A DNA stretch of 64,000 bases. Source: Streptomyces parvus. GTDB taxonomy: Bacteria; Actinomycetota; Actinomycetes; Streptomycetales; Streptomycetaceae. The notes under the pieces were generated by a model. It worked only from the letters and a program-made list of their open reading frames with translations, searched no databases and was not told the DNA's origin. Location: NCBI RefSeq assembly GCF_014648875.1, contig NZ_BMRY01000002.1, forward strand, positions 372,001 to 436,000, written 5' to 3'. Of this stretch, positions 63,292 to 64,000 are shown in pieces; position 1 is the stretch's first letter, and every line of letters begins with the position of its first letter. The position numbers were made by a program, and so were the translations under genes.

Positions 63292-64000
63292 GTGTCCCGA
63301 ACGACCCTCAGACGAGGGGCGGTGGCCGCCCTGTGCGTGGCGCTGCTGCCCGTCGTCCCGGCGGCCACCGCCGCCGCATCGCCCCGGCCGCCGTCCCCGC
63401 CCTCGGACGCGAAACTCGCCCGTGAGGCGGCCCGGCACGACCTCACCCGCGAGCAGTTCTACTTCGTGCTGCCCGACCGCTTCGCCAACGGCGACGCCTC
63501 CAACGACCGGGGCGGGCTGACCGGTTCACGCCTCGACCACGGCTACGACCCCACCGACAAGGGGTTCTACCAGGGCGGCGACCTCAAGGGTCTGACCCAG
63601 AAGCTCGACTACATCAAGGGCCTCGGCACCACCGCCATCTGGATGGCCCCGATCTTCAAGAACCGGCCCGTGCAGGGCACCGGCAAGGACGCGTCGGCGG
63701 GCTACCACGGCTACTGGATCACCGACTTCACCCAGGTCGACCCGCACTTCGGCACCAACGCCGACCTGGAGAAGCTGATCGACAAGGCCCACGCCAAGGG
63801 CATGAAGGTCTTCTTCGACGTCATCACCAACCACACCGCCGACACCGTCGACTACGCGGAGAAGGCCTACGGCTACAAGCCCAAGGGCGCCTTCCCCTAC
63901 CTCGACAGGACCGGCCGCCCCTTCGACGACCGCGAGGGCGTGAAGAAGGTCGACCGGGACTCCTTCCCGTACTCCCCGGTGCAGGCCCCCGGCGCGGAGA
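63292..64000 (+). CDS. Secreted GH13 amylase/pullulanase (3' end outside window)
   Basis: The visible 236 residues comprise a signal peptide (to about residue 28) and the start of a GH13 barrel: FYFVLPDRFANGDASND, YQGGDLKGLTQKLDYIKGLG and VFFDVITNHTADTVDY (region I). Start is GTG 63292 with GAGGAG 8 bases upstream. The calcium-site-like NGDASND and the gene position fit the large alpha-amylase/pullulanase enzymes that follow amylase genes in Streptomyces. The rest is cut by the window edge. Confidence 0.88.
   Translation, partial: MSRTTLRRGAVAALCVALLPVVPAATAAASPRPPSPPSDAKLAREAARHDLTREQFYFVLPDRFANGDASNDRGGLTGSRLDHGYDPTDKGFYQGGDLKGLTQKLDYIKGLGTTAIWMAPIFKNRPVQGTGKDASAGYHGYWITDFTQVDPHFGTNADLEKLIDKAHAKGMKVFFDVITNHTADTVDYAEKAYGYKPKGAFPYLDRTGRPFDDREGVKKVDRDSFPYSPVQAPGAE

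Overview
The window is high-GC actinobacterial chromosome, almost certainly Streptomyces. The evidence is the codon use, frequent GTG/TTG starts, actinobacterial families (AfsR-type regulator, F420 reductase, DUF6153, HtaA) and a maltose locus plus panB, nadE, glnA2-type and glnE genes whose grouping I recall from the S. coelicolor chromosome (recall, not a search). No rRNA, tRNA, IS element or CRISPR array was seen.

Layout. 0-4.7 kb: an Rsm22-like methyltransferase (cut by the window edge), dimethylargininase, a TetR regulator, a single-domain Prim-Pol-like protein and a lipoprotein. 4.8-12.9 kb: a haem-iron acquisition locus with HmuTUV importer genes, two secreted HtaA haem-binding proteins (one with a sortase-type LAXTG tail), a PhzF-like enzyme and haem oxygenase. 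Iron-box-like sites lie before htaA/hmuT and before haem oxygenase. 13-23 kb: methionine aminopeptidase, an MFS exporter, F420 reductase, an ABC-2-type membrane protein, a site-2 protease and a large SARP/AfsR-type regulator. 23-31.5 kb: DrrAB-type exporter, panB, two drug exporters, a TetR regulator and a membrane nuclease/phosphatase-fold protein. 31.5-39.2 kb: NAD+ synthetase, a probable copper/redox cluster (DUF6153, multicopper oxidase, CBS, DUF305, DUF3105) and a GlnA2-type glutamine synthetase.

39.3-43.9 kb is the most accessory-looking stretch. It holds a RelA/SpoT-synthetase protein with a C-terminal HEPN-like RNxxxH motif, in visibly lower-GC DNA; a MerR regulator whose 3' end looks lost; a small membrane protein; and two coupled small Cys-rich proteins divergent from a GntR/UTRA regulator. 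The RelA-HEPN gene is the best candidate here for an undescribed toxin or defence system. 43.9-51 kb: a TetR/MFS pair, a HemK-like methyltransferase behind a strongly structured leader, a flavin/F420-type oxidoreductase and glnE.

51-64 kb: a secreted hydrolase, a PAP2 membrane protein and the maltose/starch regulon. Here malR diverges from malEFG-aglA, a second LacI regulator closely related to MalR ends that operon, and a secreted alpha-amylase with a starch-binding domain and a second secreted GH13 enzyme (cut by the edge) follow. TTGCA/CTTG-type operator repeats sit before malE and the amylase gene. The enzymes would degrade starch outside the cell, MalEFG would import the maltodextrins, AglA would hydrolyse them inside, and the two LacI proteins probably sense them.
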